Shown: piece by piece, positions 35,085-43,442 of the stretch
How the letters are laid out: each line of letters begins with the position of its first letter
Position numbering within the stretch: the stretch's first letter is position 1
DNA from: Pseudovibrio sp. Ad37
Lineage (GTDB): Bacteria > Pseudomonadota > Alphaproteobacteria > Rhizobiales > Stappiaceae
Direction: 5' to 3'
Assembly (NCBI RefSeq): GCF_001623075.1
Contig: NZ_LMCF01000007.1
Location: forward strand, 1 to 53,856
DNA length: 53,856 nucleotides
Position numbers and translations under genes: made by a program
The notes under the pieces: model-generated
What the model saw: only the letters and a program-made list of their open reading frames with translations
Told to the model about the DNA's origin: nothing
Databases searched by the model: none

Positions 35085-35912
35085 CTAGACAGTTTCCTTT
35101 TCTCGCATCAACTTGTCGGCAGTCTTCAACTCTTTCATGCGTGGCATAGAAACGATGTTGTAACCAGAATCCACAAAGTGAACCTCACCTGTCACTCCAC
35201 CAGATAACTCTGAGAGAAGGTAGAGACCAGAACCACCAAGCTGTTCGGTTGTAACAGTCTGCTTCAGCGGAGAGTTTGCCTGCTGGAAGTTGAACATCAA
35301 GCGAGCGTCAGAGATACCTGCGCCAGCCAGTGTGCGAACAGGCCCTGCAGATATCGCGTTCACGCGGATACCCTGCTCGCCAAAGTCCATAGCTAGATAG
35401 CGCACAGATGCCTCCAGTGCGGCCTTGGCAACGCCCATGACGTTATAGTTTGGCATCACGCTGGTCGCGCCACCATAGGTCAACGTCAGAATGGAACCAC
35501 CGTTCGGCATCAAGTCAGCCGCTCGCTTTGCAATCTCTGTGAAGGAGAAACAGGAGATCTGCATGGTGCGGGCAAAATTATCGCGGGTAGTGTCTGCATA
35601 ACGGCCACGCAGCTCAGATTTGTCTGAAAACGCGATCGCGTGCACGAGGAAATCGATGGAGCCCCATTTTTCCTGGAGCTGAGAGAAAGCCTTGTCCACA
35701 CTATCAATGTCTTCCACATCGCATGGAAGAAGCATGTCGCAGCCAACACTGTCTGCCAGTGGTTTTACGCGTCGGGCGAAGGCGTCACCTTGATAGGTAA
35801 ACGCCATTTCTGCACCCTGTTCAGCAAGAGTTTTGGCTATGCTCCAGGCAATGCTGTGGTCATTGGCAACGCCCATAATCAGACCACGCTTGCCTTGCAT
35901 AAGCTTGCTCAT
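35085..35912 (-). CDS. fabI: Enoyl-[acyl-carrier-protein] reductase (NADH) FabI
   Basis: Last reductive step of fatty acid elongation and the target of triclosan in the family. It is 275 residues of short-chain dehydrogenase fold. The cofactor motif is GLIMGVANDHSIAW, with HAIAFSDKSELRG in the middle. The active-site Tyr-Lys region is YNVMGVAKAALEASVRYLA, and SAGPVRTLAGAGI follows. It is downstream of fabB. Its ribosome binding site AAAGGAG lies in a predicted hairpin. Confidence 0.94.
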   Translation of the reverse strand: MSKLMQGKRGLIMGVANDHSIAWSIAKTLAEQGAEMAFTYQGDAFARRVKPLADSVGCDMLLPCDVEDIDSVDKAFSQLQEKWGSIDFLVHAIAFSDKSELRGRYADTTRDNFARTMQISCFSFTEIAKRAADLMPNGGSILTLTYGGATSVMPNYNVMGVAKAALEASVRYLAMDFGEQGIRVNAISAGPVRTLAGAGISDARLMFNFQQANSPLKQTVTTEQLGGSGLYLLSELSGGVTGEVHFVDSGYNIVSMPRMKELKTADKLMREKETV

Positions 35913-35918
35913 AGAGAA

Positions 35919-35958
35919 CTCCTTTAATCAAAAAGCTAAAGGAGCTGAGCAAGCTCAG
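35919..35958 (-). promoter_or_regulatory. Hairpins masking the fabI ribosome binding site
   Basis: CTCCTTTA (35919-35926) and TAAAGGAG (35937-35944) are perfect 8-base complements. On the minus-strand mRNA they would enclose the fabI ribosome binding site AAAGGAG, six bases before its ATG. A second stem CTGAGC/GCTCAG (35945-35958) precedes it, between the fabB stop and fabI. Confidence 0.55.
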
Positions 35959-35968
35959 GACCTCAAAC

Positions 35969-37186
35969 TCAGTCTTTGTATCGCTTAAACACGACGGTCG
36001 CGTTGGTGCCGCCAAATCCAAAGCCGTTTGAAAGAACGCAATTCAATTCTGCATTATCTACGCGTTCTCTTACGATTGGCATATCCTCAAAATCCGGATC
36101 TAATTCTTCAATATGAGCAGAAGCCGCAATGAAATTGCCTTCCATCATAAGCAAAGAGTAGATCGCTTCATGAACGCCGGCAGCACCCAAAGAGTGACCA
36201 GAAAGCGCTTTAGTCGCAGAAATTGGCGGAACCTTGTCACCGAACACGGCGCGGATCGCTTCAATCTCTTTGATGTCACCAACAGGCGTAGAGGTTGCAT
36301 GTGGATTGATGTAGTCAATGTCACAATCAACGTCTTTAAGCGCAATCTTCATGCAGCGAGCTGCGCCTTCACCACTTGGTGCAACCATGTCGTGACCATC
36401 AGAAGTCTGACCGTAACCCACGATTTCTGCGTAGATTTTTGCGCCACGTGCTTTTGCATGCTCAAGTTCTTCAAGAACCAGCACACCGCCGCCGCCAGCA
36501 ATAACAAAGCCATCACGGTTCTTGTCATATGGACGAGAAGCCGTAGAAGGAGTGTCATTGTACTTGGAAGACATTGCGCCCATAGCATCGAACAGGTTGG
36601 AGAGTGTCCAGTCCAGTTCTTCGCCACCGCCCGCAAATACCACGTCTTGTTTACCCCATTGGATCAGCTCATAGGCATTACCAATACAGATATTGGTTGT
36701 CGCACAAGCTGCGGAAATGGAGTAGTTGACGCCGTGAATTTTAAATGGTGTTGCAAGCGTTGCTGAGTTCGTAGAGCTCATTGCTTTCGGAACAGCGGTC
36801 GGCCCGATGCGGCGTGGGCCTTTTTCACGGGTGATATCCGCAGCTTCAACGATCGCTTTGGTGGATGGTCCACCAGAACCCATGATCAGGCCAGTGCGGT
36901 CATTGGTAACCAGATCTTCGGAAAGGCCAGCATCTTCAATGGCCTGCTCCATGGCAATGTAGTTCCATGCAGCACCTTCACCCATAAAGCGAGAAGTACG
37001 ACGGCCAAGTTTTTCCAATGGATCCAGGGTAGGTGCGCCATGAACCTGACAACGGAAGCCGAGCTTCTCGTAGTCTTCAGCTGCAACAATACCGGATTTA
37101 CCTTCGTAAAGGCTTGCTTTCACTTCCTCAGCATTGTTGCCAAGAGGTGAAACAATACCCATACCAGTAACAACCACACGCCTCAT
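35969..37186 (-). CDS. fabB: Beta-ketoacyl-ACP synthase I (FabB)
   Basis: Condenses acyl-ACP with malonyl-ACP; with FabA it makes unsaturated fatty acids. It is 405 residues. The nucleophile Cys161 is in SAACATTN. The two active-site His are in [12 protein letters not shown] and [12 protein letters not shown]. The C-terminal [16 protein letters not shown] is typical. GGGAGA precedes the ATG. It lies between fabA and fabI. Confidence 0.95.
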   Translation of the reverse strand: MRRVVVTGMGIVSPLGNNAEEVKASLYEGKSGIVAAEDYEKLGFRCQVHGAPTLDPLEKLGRRTSRFMGEGAAWNYIAMEQAIEDAGLSEDLVTNDRTGLIMGSGGPSTKAIVEAADITREKGPRRIGPTAVPKAMSSTNSATLATPFKIHGVNYSISAACATTNICIGNAYELIQWGKQDVVFAGGGEELDWTLSNLFDAMGAMSSKYNDTPSTASRPYDKNRDGFVIAGGGGVLVLEELEHAKARGAKIYAEIVGYGQTSDGHDMVAPSGEGAARCMKIALKDVDCDIDYINPHATSTPVGDIKEIEAIRAVFGDKVPPISATKALSGHSLGAAGVHEAIYSLLMMEGNFIAASAHIEELDPDFEDMPIVRERVDNAELNCVLSNGFGFGGTNATVVFKRYKD

Positions 37187-37208
37187 CTAAGGTCTCCCGT
37201 GGGTTAAG

Positions 37209-37224
37209 TGGTCCGTTCGGACCA
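37209..37224 (-). promoter_or_regulatory. Perfect palindrome between fabA and fabB
   Basis: TGGTCCGTTCGGACCA forms a 6-base stem with a GTTC loop in the 94-base fabA-fabB gap, ahead of the fabB ribosome binding site. It may be an mRNA processing or attenuation stem; there is no T run. Confidence 0.35.
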
Positions 37225-37280
37225 AATTCTAAAAAAGGGTTCATCATTCCACATGACAAACCCTCGCATAATTTGATTAC

Positions 37281-37796
37281 TTATTTTGCTTCGTCTTGAA
37301 ACAGACCAACACGCAGGTCTTTCGCAACAAAAATAGTCTCGCCGTCAGCTTTTACCCAGCCATCAGCAATTGCCAGTTTCAGGCGGGAGCGCATAACGCG
37401 CTTCATATCAACACCGAATTCCAGCATTTTTACGTCAGGAGTAACCTGACCTGTGAATTTAACTTCACCGGTAGAAAGTGCACGACCACGACCTGGCTCG
37501 CCGAGCCAGCCAAGATAGAAGCCAGTCATCTGCCACAGAGCGTCCAAACCGAGACAGCCAGGCATAACAGGATCGCCCTGGAAGTGACATTCGAAGAACC
37601 AGAGATCTGGATTAATGTCGAATTCAGAACGAATTACGCCTTTGCCGTACTCGCCGCCTTCCTCAGAAATTTCGGTGACGCGATCAAACATCAGCATAGG
37701 AGGAAGTGGCAGCTGTGCATTGCCTTGGCCAAACAGCTCACCGCGACCACAGGCCAGCAGAGCTTCTTTATCGTAGCTTGAACGCTTCTCGTGCAT
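37281..37796 (-). CDS. fabA: Beta-hydroxydecanoyl-ACP dehydratase/isomerase FabA
   Basis: Dehydrates and isomerises C10 hydroxyacyl-ACP, the branch point to unsaturated fatty acids. It is 171 residues from [16 protein letters not shown]. Active-site His71 ([14 protein letters not shown]) and Asp85 (LGLDALWQ) match the family. A frame running to 37850 lacks support. It heads fabA-fabB-fabI and is divergent from irr. Confidence 0.95.
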   Translation of the reverse strand: MHEKRSSYDKEALLACGRGELFGQGNAQLPLPPMLMFDRVTEISEEGGEYGKGVIRSEFDINPDLWFFECHFQGDPVMPGCLGLDALWQMTGFYLGWLGEPGRGRALSTGEVKFTGQVTPDVKMLEFGVDMKRVMRSRLKLAIADGWVKADGETIFVAKDLRVGLFQDEAK

Positions 37797-38169
37797 TCTA
37801 TTCCCGCATAATTTGTCGTTTGTTTGAGGCCAGAAAAACGTAGGGTTCACCTTACCTAAACGTAACGATGGTTCTAAGTATTAACTGTTCGGGCCTTCCT
37901 AGCACACGAGCCCGAATATCGAAAGAGCGATGTATGTGAGTTTGCGTGTGCTCAATGTACGCAGTTGTGTTAAACTTATACTATTCTTATTATTGTTATA
38001 AGCAGTCCGGTTAATCCTGCTTGGTTTTAGCTTGATGTATCAAGGGTTATGCTCCCTTATATTGAGAGGGCTTGGGTGCAGGTCAATAGGTTGCTTTTAA
38101 TCTAATGCTGGTAGAATTGGTGCGTAGGTGTTAAAACATCAGCACCCTAAAGAACTAAAGTAGGAAAAA
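37797..38169. promoter_or_regulatory. irr-fabA divergent control region
   Basis: A 373-base gene-free, AT-rich gap that must hold both promoters. Visible are the palindrome CTTGATGTATCAAG (38031-38044), a wider inverted pair CTTATA/TATAAG (37976-38002), and the stem TTCGGGC/GCCCGAA (about 37888-37916). No clear Irr box (ICE) was recognised. TTAA-rich stretches near 38009 and 38096 may be promoter elements. Confidence 0.45.
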
Positions 38170-38601
38170 ATGAGCTCGCAGATTGCTAACGAACATCAAG
38201 ATGTAACAGGGATGCTAAGAGACGCAGGTCTGCGCCCTACACGTCAGCGCGTAGCACTGGCTGAGCTTCTTTATTCTCAGGGTAATCGCCACATCTCGGC
38301 GGAAGTCCTTCACGAAGAAGCTATCCTTGCGAATGTGCCCGTCTCTCTGGCGACAGTTTACAACACACTTCATCAGTTCACTGAAGTTGGTTTGCTGCGT
38401 GAAGTTGCTGTTGAAGGAACAAAGACTTACTTCGACACCAACACTTCTGAGCATCACCATTTCTTCCTGGAAGATGAGAACCGTGTAATCGATATTCCAG
38501 ACAGTGGCCTGACATTAGACAACTTGCCAGTCCCACCTGAAGGAATGGAAATTTCCCGCGTGGAAGTGGTTGTTCGTCTCCGTAAAAAGCAGATGCATTA
38601 A
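38170..38601 (+). CDS. irr: Iron response regulator Irr (Fur family)
   Basis: Heme-status-sensing repressor/activator of iron and heme genes in alphaproteobacteria. It is 143 residues. The DNA-binding part is LRDAGLRPTRQRVALAELL and VSLATVYNTLHQFTEVGLL. The heme-binding His run HHH is at 95-97. The N-terminal GCPWHD heme motif of Bradyrhizobium Irr is absent, as in many relatives. Placement divergent from fabA is typical for irr. Likely targets within this window are hemE-hemJ, but no box was seen. Confidence 0.92.
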   Translation: MSSQIANEHQDVTGMLRDAGLRPTRQRVALAELLYSQGNRHISAEVLHEEAILANVPVSLATVYNTLHQFTEVGLLREVAVEGTKTYFDTNTSEHHHFFLEDENRVIDIPDSGLTLDNLPVPPEGMEISRVEVVVRLRKKQMH

Positions 38602-38616
38602 GAGCCTCTGCTTTTT
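38584..38616. terminator. Bidirectional terminator between irr and nth
   Basis: AAAAAGCAGA (38584-38593) and TCTGCTTTTT (38607-38616) pair around the irr stop codon. It ends both converging genes. Confidence 0.85.
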
Positions 38617-38617
38617 C

Positions 38618-39337
38618 TCAGGCAACTTCTTTCAAGACTTTCTCTTTGCTTTTGCAAAGATCATAGATGATGCAGCGATCGCACGCGGGCTTGCGCGCCT
38701 TACAGATGTAACGGCCATGTAGGATCAGCCAGTGGTGTGCGTGTTGCATAAAGTCTTGCGGAATTATCTTTTCCAGTTTCAACTCAACATCCAGCGGTGT
38801 TTTGCCGGGGGCAAGCCCTAACCTGTTTGCAATCCTGAAGAGATGCGTGTCTACCGCAATCGTAGGCTGCCCAAAAGCAATATTCAGTACCACATTTGCT
38901 GTTTTACGGCCAACACCCGGCAAAGCTTCCAATTCTTCACGGGTTTGCGGAACCTGCCCACCATGATGCTCAATCAGCATTTGTGAGAGCAAAAACGTGT
39001 TCTTTGCTTTGTTTTTATAGAGCCCGATTGTGCGGATCTCTTCACGGATCTTATCTTCTCCAAGAGCAACCATCTTCTCTGGCGTATCTGCAATCTGGAA
39101 GAGATGTTTCGTTGCTTTGTTCACCCCGGCATCTGTTGCTTGAGCGGAAAGCACAACAGCAACCAGCAGCGTGAACTCGTTGGAATGATTAAGTTCCCCT
39201 TCCGGTTCTGGATTGTCTTTTTCAAATGCCGCAAAGATTTCGTAGATCTCGGCTTTAGAATACCTTGATCTGGAAACCGGCTTTTTGCGTGTACTTGAAG
39301 AAGATGCAACCTTCTTTGTTTTGGTAGCGTCAACCAT
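38618..39337 (-). CDS. nth: Endonuclease III
   Basis: Base-excision repair glycosylase/AP lyase for oxidised pyrimidines. It is 239 residues. The helix-hairpin-helix LPGVGRKTANVV carries catalytic Lys145, and Asp163 is in VDTHLFR. The 4Fe-4S cluster ligands Cys212, 219, 222 and 228 have the canonical C-x6-C-x2-C-x5-C spacing. A Ser/Lys-rich stretch of about 27 residues precedes the core. Confidence 0.95.
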   Translation of the reverse strand: MVDATKTKKVASSSSTRKKPVSRSRYSKAEIYEIFAAFEKDNPEPEGELNHSNEFTLLVAVVLSAQATDAGVNKATKHLFQIADTPEKMVALGEDKIREEIRTIGLYKNKAKNTFLLSQMLIEHHGGQVPQTREELEALPGVGRKTANVVLNIAFGQPTIAVDTHLFRIANRLGLAPGKTPLDVELKLEKIIPQDFMQHAHHWLILHGRYICKARKPACDRCIIYDLCKSKEKVLKEVA

Positions 39338-39437
39338 AGGACTCTCGAAGGAAATAAGTGACTTTGCGTAGGCTATGAAAGCTCTATACTCTTAAGCGAT
39401 AAAGAGTAGCAATGAAACAGAGTGCGAAATAGCACCA

Positions 39438-39947
39438 ATGCCCCATGATCTTCAAAAGCGGGAGCCTTATCCCCCTTTCTTTCAGGCTGTTCTAACCCCG
39501 CATCGCTCACTGTCCCGCCGAGGCGTGAACATCGTTCTTTGGTGCGCTGGCTTGATTGCTGGCTTTTATTCGCTCGTGCTTGTTCTGATGGGATTATGGC
39601 CCGCACCTATCCTGCTATCATTACCTGTTCTCTTTCTCTGGCTCGCGTTCAGGCACAACTTTGCGACGGCCGAAACCTATGAGGAAATCAGCGTTTCCCC
39701 GCTTGAGGTTAGATTGAAACACGTCACGTACAAAGGCGACGTACAGGAGTATGTGCTCAATCCGTTTCACATGAAACTCCAAATCGAACGGGATGATGAT
39801 GTTGGAGTTACGCGCATTTTGGTGCGTTCTGATCAACTTTTCCTCATTGTTGGTGCGTTTTTGAACCCGGATGACCGGACAAGTTTCGCCTCTGCGTTTT
39901 CTCAGGCAATCCACTCCGCACGCAATCGTGGGTTTGATCACGCCTAA
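39438..39947 (+). CDS. DUF2244 membrane protein
   Basis: 169 residues with two close membrane helices (about 29-51 and 53-68) and a cytosolic beta-rich tail. The runs FQAVLTPHRSLSRRG at the start and the C-terminal FLNPDDRTSFASAFSQAI match the DUF2244 family, whose role is unknown. It is divergent from nth across about 100 bases. A ParB-like sequence GTTTCACATGAAAC inside it is a chance match. Confidence 0.8.
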   Translation: MPHDLQKREPYPPFFQAVLTPHRSLSRRGVNIVLWCAGLIAGFYSLVLVLMGLWPAPILLSLPVLFLWLAFRHNFATAETYEEISVSPLEVRLKHVTYKGDVQEYVLNPFHMKLQIERDDDVGVTRILVRSDQLFLIVGAFLNPDDRTSFASAFSQAIHSARNRGFDHA

Positions 39948-40054
39948 GCCTGAGATACTCTGTTCCCATGTACTCGCGTTTCGGGTGGCTCTCAGGCTGA
40001 GGATCATTTAGATTCCACTCAATGAGTAACGAAATCTAAGAGCCGTGAATCAAG

Positions 40055-40966
40055 ATGTTTAATGCAGCCAATCTCGCAAATGGCACGTTTGTAGAAGACA
40101 GTTCTGCTCTTGAGGACTATCGCGTTGTCCAGAAAACTCTTCAAGGCATCTCCGAGAATTGGAGGGAACAACCCTCCCTTGAAGAGCTTGCCTACAGCGT
40201 CGGCCTTCAGCCAATTCAGCTTCAACGGGTGTTTTCAAGATGGGCAGGCATTACACCCAAGCAATTCTTGCAAGCCATCACCATCGATCACGCACGCGCT
40301 CTTTTGCAAGATTCTGCCAGTATTCTGGAAGCCTCGCTCGAAGTTGGCCTCTCAGGCCCTGCCCGTTTGCATGACTTGTTTGTGACCCATGAGGCGATGA
40401 CGCCTGGCGACTACAAACGGCGTGGTGCAGGCGTAAAAATCAGTTGGGGCTTTCATCCCTGCCCGTTTGGGATCGTCCTGCTGATGGTAACAGAGCGTGG
40501 TCTGGCAGGTCTTGCTTTTGCCGATGCCGGCGAAGAGGCAAAAGCACTTACTGACATGAGCGAACGCTGGCCAGCTGCTGAGTTTGAAGAGAACCAGCAA
40601 CTCACCGCTCCTTACGTCTCCCGCATCTTCGAACCAAATAAGTGGAAGGAAGATCAGCCGCTTCGTGTTGTCTTCATTGGTACGGACTTTGAAATCCGCG
40701 TGTGGCAAACACTTCTGAAAATTCCTTTAGGCAAGGCTACCACATATTCGGAGATCGCGAATAACCTCGGCAATCCCAAAGCCTCACGTGCTGTTGGAAC
40801 AGCCGTTGGAAAGAACCCGCTGTCCTTCGTCGTTCCGTGTCACCGCGTCCTCGGGGCAAAGGGTAATATGTGTGGTTACCATTGGGGCATCACTCGTAAA
40901 CGCGCCATTTTGGGCTGGGAAGCTGGCGTTTCCGGCGTTCTGGATGGCATTGCTGCCACGGGCTAA
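40055..40966 (+). CDS. Ada-like protein: AraC helix-turn-helix plus methylguanine-DNA methyltransferase
   Basis: 303 residues. Residues about 25-120 form an AraC-type DNA-binding domain (EELAYSVGLQPIQLQRVFSR, GPARLHDLFV). Residues about 125-295 form an O6-alkylguanine-DNA alkyltransferase with the acceptor Cys262 in VVPCHRVLG and the Arg-finger region PKASRAVGTAVG. The N-terminal zinc phosphotriester-repair domain of E. coli Ada is missing, so this is a two-domain form. It probably repairs alkyl damage and may regulate its own gene. Confidence 0.9.
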   Translation: MFNAANLANGTFVEDSSALEDYRVVQKTLQGISENWREQPSLEELAYSVGLQPIQLQRVFSRWAGITPKQFLQAITIDHARALLQDSASILEASLEVGLSGPARLHDLFVTHEAMTPGDYKRRGAGVKISWGFHPCPFGIVLLMVTERGLAGLAFADAGEEAKALTDMSERWPAAEFEENQQLTAPYVSRIFEPNKWKEDQPLRVVFIGTDFEIRVWQTLLKIPLGKATTYSEIANNLGNPKASRAVGTAVGKNPLSFVVPCHRVLGAKGNMCGYHWGITRKRAILGWEAGVSGVLDGIAATG

Positions 40967-40995
40967 TCGTTTCACGTCCGATTCAATCTCAGGCA

Positions 40996-41030
40996 ACAAA
41001 AAAGGCGAGCACAAGGCCCGCCTTTTTCAT
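40996..41030. terminator. Bidirectional terminator, ada-like / trpB
   Basis: AAAAAGGCG and CGCCTTTTT pair around AGCACAAGGCC. It closes the ada-like gene and, on the minus strand, trpB, so trpB transcription probably ends here. Confidence 0.85.
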
Positions 41031-41046
41031 TTGAAAACCAAATGAT

Positions 41047-42261
41047 TTACAGGTCAAATCCAAGGATCTTGCCAACGGTAAAGACGTCTTTATCACCACG
41101 ACCACAAAGGTTCATGACGATGACTTGGTCTTTATCCATCTTCGGCGCCATCTTAATAACCTGCGCAAGCGCATGGCTTGGCTCCAGAGCCGGAATGATG
41201 CCTTCAACACGGGTCAGCATTTGGAATGCATCCAAAGCTTCCTTATCGGTTGCAGGCACGTAGTTTACACGGCCCGTATCCTTCAACCAGGAGTGTTCTG
41301 GGCCAATACCAGGATAGTCCAGACCAGCAGAAACGGAATGTCCTTCAAGGATCTGTCCGTCATCATCCTGCAGCAGATAAGTGCGGTTGCCATGCAAAAC
41401 ACCCGGCTTACCTGCATTGAGTGACGCGCAGTGCTCTTCACCCTGAAGGCCTTTACCACCAGCTTCAACACCGTAAATCTCAACGGATGGATCGTCAAGG
41501 AACGGGTGGAACAAGCCAATCGCATTGGAGCCACCACCAACAGCAGCAACGAGAGCATCTGGCAGCTTGCCTTCTGCTTTCATCAGCTGTTCTTTGGTCT
41601 CTTCCCCAATCACAGACTGAAAATCACGAACCATCTCTGGGTATGGATGCGGGCCAGCAGCTGTACCAATCAGGTAATACGTTTCTTCCACGTTGGTCAC
41701 CCAATCACGCAGCGCTTCATTCATCGCATCTTTAAGAGTACCAGCACCCGCTGTAACGGGAACAATTTCAGCACCCAGCAGTTTCATGCGGAACACGTTC
41801 GGCTTCTGACGCTCAACGTCGGTCGCACCCATGTAAACAACGCATGGCAAACCAAAGCGAGCACAAACTGTTGCTGTCGCAACACCATGCTGACCAGCGC
41901 CGGTTTCCGCAATGATGCGGGTTTTACCCATGCGCTTGGCAAGTAGGATCTGACCAATACAGTTATTGATCTTGTGAGATCCTGTATGGTTCAGCTCATC
42001 ACGCTTAAAGTAAACCTTTGCACCACCCAGCTCTTCAGTCAGCCGTTCAGCGAAATAAAGTGCAGATGGGCGACCAGTGTAATGGGTGTTCAGGCTCTCA
42101 ATTTCAGCAGCATAAGCAGGATCAGCCTTGGCGTCACTGTAAGCCTTTTCCAGATCCAGGATCAAAGGCATGAGCGTTTCAGCAACGAAACGACCCCCAA
42201 AATCACCAAAGTGGCCGCGATCATCCGGACCGGAACGCAATGTGTTGGCTTGCTGGTTCAT
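41047..42261 (-). CDS. trpB: Tryptophan synthase beta chain
   Basis: PLP enzyme joining indole and serine. It is 404 residues. Lys97 in [12 protein letters not shown] is the PLP Schiff base, and the phosphate loop is [27 protein letters not shown] is also typical. GGGAAGAG precedes the ATG. It is 15 bases downstream of trpF. No trpA follows; the gene ends at a terminator. Confidence 0.96.
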   Translation of the reverse strand: MNQQANTLRSGPDDRGHFGDFGGRFVAETLMPLILDLEKAYSDAKADPAYAAEIESLNTHYTGRPSALYFAERLTEELGGAKVYFKRDELNHTGSHKINNCIGQILLAKRMGKTRIIAETGAGQHGVATATVCARFGLPCVVYMGATDVERQKPNVFRMKLLGAEIVPVTAGAGTLKDAMNEALRDWVTNVEETYYLIGTAAGPHPYPEMVRDFQSVIGEETKEQLMKAEGKLPDALVAAVGGGSNAIGLFHPFLDDPSVEIYGVEAGGKGLQGEEHCASLNAGKPGVLHGNRTYLLQDDDGQILEGHSVSAGLDYPGIGPEHSWLKDTGRVNYVPATDKEALDAFQMLTRVEGIIPALEPSHALAQVIKMAPKMDKDQVIVMNLCGRGDKDVFTVGKILGFDL

Positions 42262-42276
42262 TAACTCTTCCCAAAT

Positions 42277-42930
42277 TCACTCGGCAACGCTGCGCACTTC
42301 ATGCACAAAAGCCTCAATCAACTCGATGTCTTTAACGCCCTTCTCGCGTTCGACGCCGGAGGAAACATCGACATCGCTCACTCCAGAGATAGCCAATGCC
42401 TCTCGGACGTTTTCAGGGCTTAAGCCGCCAGAAAGCATGATAGGCTTTCCAAGTTCTAGGCCTTGTAGCAGTTTCCAGTCGAAGCTGACACCATTTCCTC
42501 CCGGAATATCGGAATTTTTTGGTGGCTTTGCATCAAGAAGAAATCGATCTACATGCGGAACATAGGGCGCAAGTGCCTCCACGTCTTCTGCAGATGAAAT
42601 CCCGCAGGCTTTCATCACAGGTAGACCAAAAATCTCCCGAATTTCGGCACAGCGCTCAGGGCTTTCACTCCCGTGCAGCTGCAAAACATCTGGCGCGATG
42701 GTGTCGACAATTTCCTTAAGGCCTGCGTCATCCATATTCACAGTAAGCGCAACAATCTGCGTTTTGCCGCGCACATGATCTGCCAGCTCTTTGGCTTTAG
42801 CCATCGGAACATAACGCGGACTTTTCGGAAAAAAGACAAATCCGATCATATCGACTTGTTCTTTCGTAACCGCGTCTGCAGTTTCCTTTGTAGAGATGCC
42901 GCAGATTTTTATCATAGCGGAAGAGACCAT
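42277..42930 (-). CDS. trpF: Phosphoribosylanthranilate isomerase
   Basis: TIM-barrel enzyme of tryptophan synthesis. The catalytic Cys is in IKICGIS, and Asp is in VALTVNMDDA. VLQLHGSESPERC and MLSGGLSPENV are family marks. Start choice is uncertain: ATG at 42930 (MVSSAMIKICG), ATG at 42915, or GTG at 42993. None has a clear ribosome binding site. It is coupled to trpB and divergent from the small SH3 gene. Confidence 0.9.
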   Translation of the reverse strand: MVSSAMIKICGISTKETADAVTKEQVDMIGFVFFPKSPRYVPMAKAKELADHVRGKTQIVALTVNMDDAGLKEIVDTIAPDVLQLHGSESPERCAEIREIFGLPVMKACGISSAEDVEALAPYVPHVDRFLLDAKPPKNSDIPGGNGVSFDWKLLQGLELGKPIMLSGGLSPENVREALAISGVSDVDVSSGVEREKGVKDIELIEAFVHEVRSVAE

Positions 42931-43034
42931 ATTTGCACCGTGTTCAAGCAATACCAGAATGACCGTTAGACCAAAATTATCGGGGTTTGTCACCCTGTTC
43001 TGGTCATTTATGGAACCTCAACTGGACGGGACCA

Positions 43035-43382
43035 ATGAGAATATCTGGAGTTTATCGCGATCATCTGATGACCCTTGGTATATGTGGAGCACTCGTTGCT
43101 TTTGCAAGCAGCGCCCCAGCACAGACAGTCTACCAGCACCAGCCACAAGTGCCCGTCGGGTTTAATCAGGCATGCGCCGGCACGTATGCAGTTAAGCCAT
43201 TGAAGTCAGGCGTGCTTAACCTCCGTACCGGCCCTGGAACCAATTACAACGTCATTGGCCGCGTCATTCCCAATCAAGCAATCAACATCGCCGACTGCAA
43301 AGGCAACTGGCTCGGCATCCGCGACGCCCAAACCTCCGAACAAATCGGCTGGGTCCACAAAGGCTACATGCAACGCGTCTAA
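43035..43382 (+). CDS. Small secreted SH3-domain protein
   Basis: 115 residues from MRISGVYRDHLMTLG, with a signal peptide cleaved near SSAPAQT. One SH3 domain follows: GVLNLRTGPGTNYNVIGRVI to IGWVHKGYMQRV. Two Cys (in QACAG and ADCKG) could form a disulfide. GGACGGGA precedes the ATG. An inner Met 11 codons on is possible. It is the second secreted SH3 protein of the window. Confidence 0.78.
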   Translation: MRISGVYRDHLMTLGICGALVAFASSAPAQTVYQHQPQVPVGFNQACAGTYAVKPLKSGVLNLRTGPGTNYNVIGRVIPNQAINIADCKGNWLGIRDAQTSEQIGWVHKGYMQRV

Positions 43383-43387
43383 GTGAT

Positions 43388-43428
43388 GGAGTGAACCGTA
43401 GAATGCAATGCATTGGACTGTTCACTCC
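43388..43428. terminator. Hairpin between converging SH3 and Josephin-like genes
   Basis: GGAGTGAAC (43388-43396) and GTTCACTCC (43420-43428) pair with a 23-base loop that holds AATGCAATGCATT. T runs are weak, so it is a possible terminator. Confidence 0.5.
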
Positions 43429-43442
43429 TTAAGCTACCAGAA

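Noticed and set aside
39762-39777. Sixth parS-like sequence in the DUF2244 gene
   Set aside because: CGTTTCACATGAAACT has a changed centre (CATG in place of CGTG) and lies 10 kb outside the cluster; probably chance.
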